64,000 nucleotides of DNA from an uncultured Rhodospirillales bacterium (GTDB taxonomy: Bacteria > Pseudomonadota > Alphaproteobacteria > CACIAM-22H2): contig CALANV010000013.1 in assembly GCA_937926175.1 (NCBI GenBank), forward strand, positions 310,001 to 374,000, in the 5' to 3' direction. Made by a program: the position numbers and the translations under genes. The notes beneath the pieces are model-generated. The model worked only from the letters and a program-made list of their open reading frames with translations. It had not been told where the DNA came from and did no database searches. Positions 62,301-64,000 of the stretch are shown piece by piece. The number at the start of each line of letters is the position of its first letter. The stretch's first letter is position 1.

Positions 62301-64000
62301 GGGCGACGTGTTCGGAAACGGCATGCTGCGGTCGCGTCATATCCGGCTCATCGCCGCGTTCGACCATCGGCACATATTCATCGATCCGGCTCCCGATCCG
62401 GAAAAGTCCTTCGCTGAACGCGAACGGCTGTTCCGCCTGCCGCGCTCGTCCTGGGCGGACTACGACCCGGCGCTGATCTCGCCGGGCGGGGGCGTGTTCG
62501 ACCGCAAACTCAAGTCCATCAAGTTGACGTCGCAAATCAAGCGCGCGCTCGGCGTCGAGGCGGATTCGATGACGCCGGCGGATCTGATCCGCGCAATCCT
62601 GAAGGCGCCCGTCGACCTGCTGTGGCTCGGTGGAATCGGAACGTACGTCAAGGCGTCCGACGAAACCAATGCCGAGGTCGGCGACCGGGCCAACGATCCC
62701 CTTCGCGTCGACGGCCGTGACGTGCGTGCCCGAGTCGTCGGTGAAGGTGCCAACCTCGGCTTCACCCAGCGCGGCCGCATCGAATATGCGCGGTACGGCG
62801 CCGGCGGCAAAGGCGGACGAATCAATACGGACGCCATCGACAATTCCGCCGGCGTCGATACCTCCGACCACGAGGTCAACATCAAGATCCTGCTCGACGA
62901 CATCGTCGCGCGCGGCGACATGACGCTCGAAGAACGCAACCGTCTGCTGGCGCAGATGAAGGACGAGGTCGCTGCACTCGTTCTGCGCGACAATTACCTT
63001 CAGACCCAGGCGATCTCGCTCGCCGAGCGGGAAGGCAGCGCCACATTCGACAGCTACGTGCGCCTCATGCGCACGCTCGAGCGGTCGGGCCGGCTCAACC
63101 GCGCGCTGGAGTTCCTGCCCGATGACGAGGAAATCCAGCGGCGGCAGGCGGCCGGAGAGGGGCTGACGCGGCCCGAGATCGCCGTACTGCTGGCCTATTC
63201 GAAACTCGCACTCTACGACCAGCTCCTGGCGAGCAGCCTTCCCGACGATCCGGCGGCCGTCGATGATCTTCTCCGCTATTTTCCGGCACCGCTTTCGACC
63301 CGCTACCGCGATGCCATTCTTCGGCACCGGCTCCGCCGCGAGATCATCGCGACGGTCGTCACCAACAGCCTCGTCAACCGGGCGGGACCCGCCTTCGTTC
63401 ACGACATCGCCGAGCGAAGCGGCGCGTCGGCCGAGGCGATCGCGCGCGCCTACTTTGTCGTGCGCCGCGTGTTTGGTCTTCGGGATCTCTGGGCGGAGAT
63501 CGAAGCTCTCGACAATCGCGTGGAAGCCGACGTCCAGTACCGCATGCTGCGCGTGACGCAGCAGGTGATTCTGCAGGCGGTCCTCTGGTTGCTCCGTCAT
63601 GCGCAGCCCGCCATCGAGATCGAGAAGCTGATCGCATCGTACGGAGACGGTATCGCCGAACTTGCGCGCACGATCGATACGGTCCTGGGCCCGGAAGGGC
63701 AGGCCGAGCTCGCCCGGGCCACGGAAGCGCTGGTGCAGTCCGGGGTCCTGGATGACCTGGCGGTGCGGGTGGCTCGTCTCGAATATCTGCCTGCCGGACT
63801 CGACATCGTCCGGATTGCCGGCCACGAGCGTGCCCCGGTGCCGGTCGTCGCCAAACGCTACTTCGCGCTCGGAGCGCGGCTCGGAATCGATTGGCTCCGT
63901 CAGGCCGCGAGTCGCGTCAGGACCGAAACGGCGTGGCAAAAGATGGCCGTCGCGGCCATTGTCGACGATCTCGCCGCCATTCAGGGCGAGTTGACGGAGC
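59344..64000 (+). CDS. gdhB: NAD-dependent glutamate dehydrogenase, large (180-kDa class), 3' end outside window
   Basis: Oxidatively deaminates glutamate to 2-oxoglutarate, feeding carbon into the TCA cycle. About 1552 codons are visible from the ATG at 59344, and the frame is open to the last base; family members are ~1600 residues. The N-terminal ~700 residues are the ACT-like regulatory part (WMADDHFTFLGYREYEF, LFLGLFTSTAYHQSPRTIPM). The catalytic dehydrogenase core follows: HLRGGKVARGGIRWSDRRED, VPVGSKGGFYVKRP, VAADKGTATFSDIANGVA, GYDHKGMGITARGAWEAVK, VVGVGDMSGDVFGNGMLRS and GEGANLGFTQRGRIEYA. RINTDAIDNSAGVDTSDHEV ends the core. No frameshift was noticed while reading. Confidence 0.95.
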   Translation, partial: MPTDMEARKRELIERIVELARIRLGAKAAPAAAFLRAFYANVAPEDMISRTDEDLYGAALALWQFGSTRTPGQPKIRVYTPRFAEHGWSSTHSVVEIVNDDMPFLVDSVTAELNRRDINVHLVIHPIVRVARDGNGVVQAISEGAPESFMHVEIDRQGAFDVMADIAAGLNAVLADVRVSVADWKPMLARIRNVVDELSDRPPPLPADEVRIAREFLSWMADDHFTFLGYREYEFSGEGDGARANVVPGSGLGLCRDDSFLVFDGLRNLGALPPDVRHFVRQPRLMMITKANRRSTVHRPVYLDAILVKCFDRGGRVTGQRLFLGLFTSTAYHQSPRTIPMLAQKVERIVARAGFAPNSHDGKALLHILETFSRNELFQATEDELFEMSLGVLRLQDRQKIALFVRKDSFERFLSCFVYAPRDRYTTELRLRFQKILESAFNGKVIAFSSHFGDETPLVRLHLIIQTTPGRIPDFSIPEITGRLVEAARTFSDKLKDALVALEGEDRGLATWRRYATAFSAAYRESFTPEAAVDDIGKIESVLAGHTTLALDVYRDPDAPSDEIRLRLFHKRRPLPLSDILPILEAFGLRVISETPFEIAPAGSDDRVWMHDFVMVVPAGVELDFPVIKPLLEEAFASVWAGATENDGFNRLVVAARLSVRKVSILRAYAKYLRQIGIPFSQAYMEDALARYPRIAGRVVELFLVRNDPAAREGAEAKAAAIEAEIERLLDQVTSLDDDRILRRFVNLVRATLRTNYFQRDAQGRPKDWISLKLDSGMIDDVPLPRPFVEIFVYSPRVEAIHLRGGKVARGGIRWSDRREDFRTEILGLMKAQMVKNAVIVPVGSKGGFYVKRPPAAEAGREAALAEGIECYKTMMRGLLDVTDNLTVDGVKPPPDVVRHDGDDPYLVVAADKGTATFSDIANGVARDYRFWLGDAFASGGSSGYDHKGMGITARGAWEAVKRHFRELGIDVQTTPFTVVGVGDMSGDVFGNGMLRSRHIRLIAAFDHRHIFIDPAPDPEKSFAERERLFRLPRSSWADYDPALISPGGGVFDRKLKSIKLTSQIKRALGVEADSMTPADLIRAILKAPVDLLWLGGIGTYVKASDETNAEVGDRANDPLRVDGRDVRARVVGEGANLGFTQRGRIEYARYGAGGKGGRINTDAIDNSAGVDTSDHEVNIKILLDDIVARGDMTLEERNRLLAQMKDEVAALVLRDNYLQTQAISLAEREGSATFDSYVRLMRTLERSGRLNRALEFLPDDEEIQRRQAAGEGLTRPEIAVLLAYSKLALYDQLLASSLPDDPAAVDDLLRYFPAPLSTRYRDAILRHRLRREIIATVVTNSLVNRAGPAFVHDIAERSGASAEAIARAYFVVRRVFGLRDLWAEIEALDNRVEADVQYRMLRVTQQVILQAVLWLLRHAQPAIEIEKLIASYGDGIAELARTIDTVLGPEGQAELARATEALVQSGVLDDLAVRVARLEYLPAGLDIVRIAGHERAPVPVVAKRYFALGARLGIDWLRQAASRVRTETAWQKMAVAAIVDDLAAIQGELTE

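Overview
The window is high-GC, gene-dense DNA from an alphaproteobacterium, on chromosomal backbone rather than a plasmid or phage. Several neighbourhoods are alphaproteobacterial hallmarks: secB–timA–mltA, aminotransferase–ftsK–lolA–xthA, thioredoxin/TPR–LON-domain–Trm112–DUF971, a DUF3576 lipoprotein and a giant NAD-dependent glutamate dehydrogenase. I cannot place it below class with confidence, although several family members suggest Rhodospirillales-like relatives.

Layout. 1–10.5 kb: an incomplete membrane protein, dnaQ, secB, a histidine phosphatase, timA, mltA, a lutABC lactate-oxidation operon running into smr, an XRE regulator and holA, then a PKHD oxygenase. 10.6–24.1 kb: envelope and surface genes. 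These are a DUF3576 lipoprotein, a general porin with a strong terminator, a TPR/O-GlcNAc-transferase-like (SPINDLY) gene coupled to an FkbM methyltransferase, yggS, an L,D-transpeptidase, an unknown conserved protein, an alpha/beta hydrolase, a TorF-like outer-membrane protein, and a response regulator–metallohydrolase–methyltransferase trio.

24.1–41.3 kb is the most unusual part. Eleven minus-strand genes, most overlapping by a few bases, join a glycan-type set (two MurG-like and two GT4 glycosyltransferases, a phosphatase, a NodB-type deacetylase) to a complete YejABEF-like peptide ABC importer. Divergently, across an ~830-base non-coding gap, lies an 880-residue ABC-exporter-like protein. 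All its nucleotide-binding motifs except the H-loop histidine are degenerate, and it carries a ~310-residue insertion in the ATPase domain. It is translationally coupled to a stand-alone cyclic-nucleotide-binding protein and followed by a small methyltransferase. This pair of divergent operons is the best candidate for an undescribed system, probably surface-glycan assembly or export under second-messenger control (inference).

41.3–54.8 kb: housekeeping backbone (xthA, lolA, ftsK, aminotransferase, glnK–amtB, ubiH-like, DUF971, Trm112, LON-domain, thioredoxin/TPR) plus a predicted structured RNA with a terminator upstream of xthA.

54.8–59 kb: a tRNA-Gly(GCC) with a clear promoter is followed by a locally AT-richer segment carrying a lone DUF3800 gene. 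The segment is bracketed by the tRNA and a degenerate partial tRNA copy, and it holds a fragment of an fkbM gene whose intact relative lies just beyond. This looks like a decayed integration or duplication at a tRNA hotspot. 59.3 kb to the end: the NAD-glutamate dehydrogenase gene, cut by the window edge. No transposase, integrase, CRISPR array, rRNA or phage structural gene was seen.
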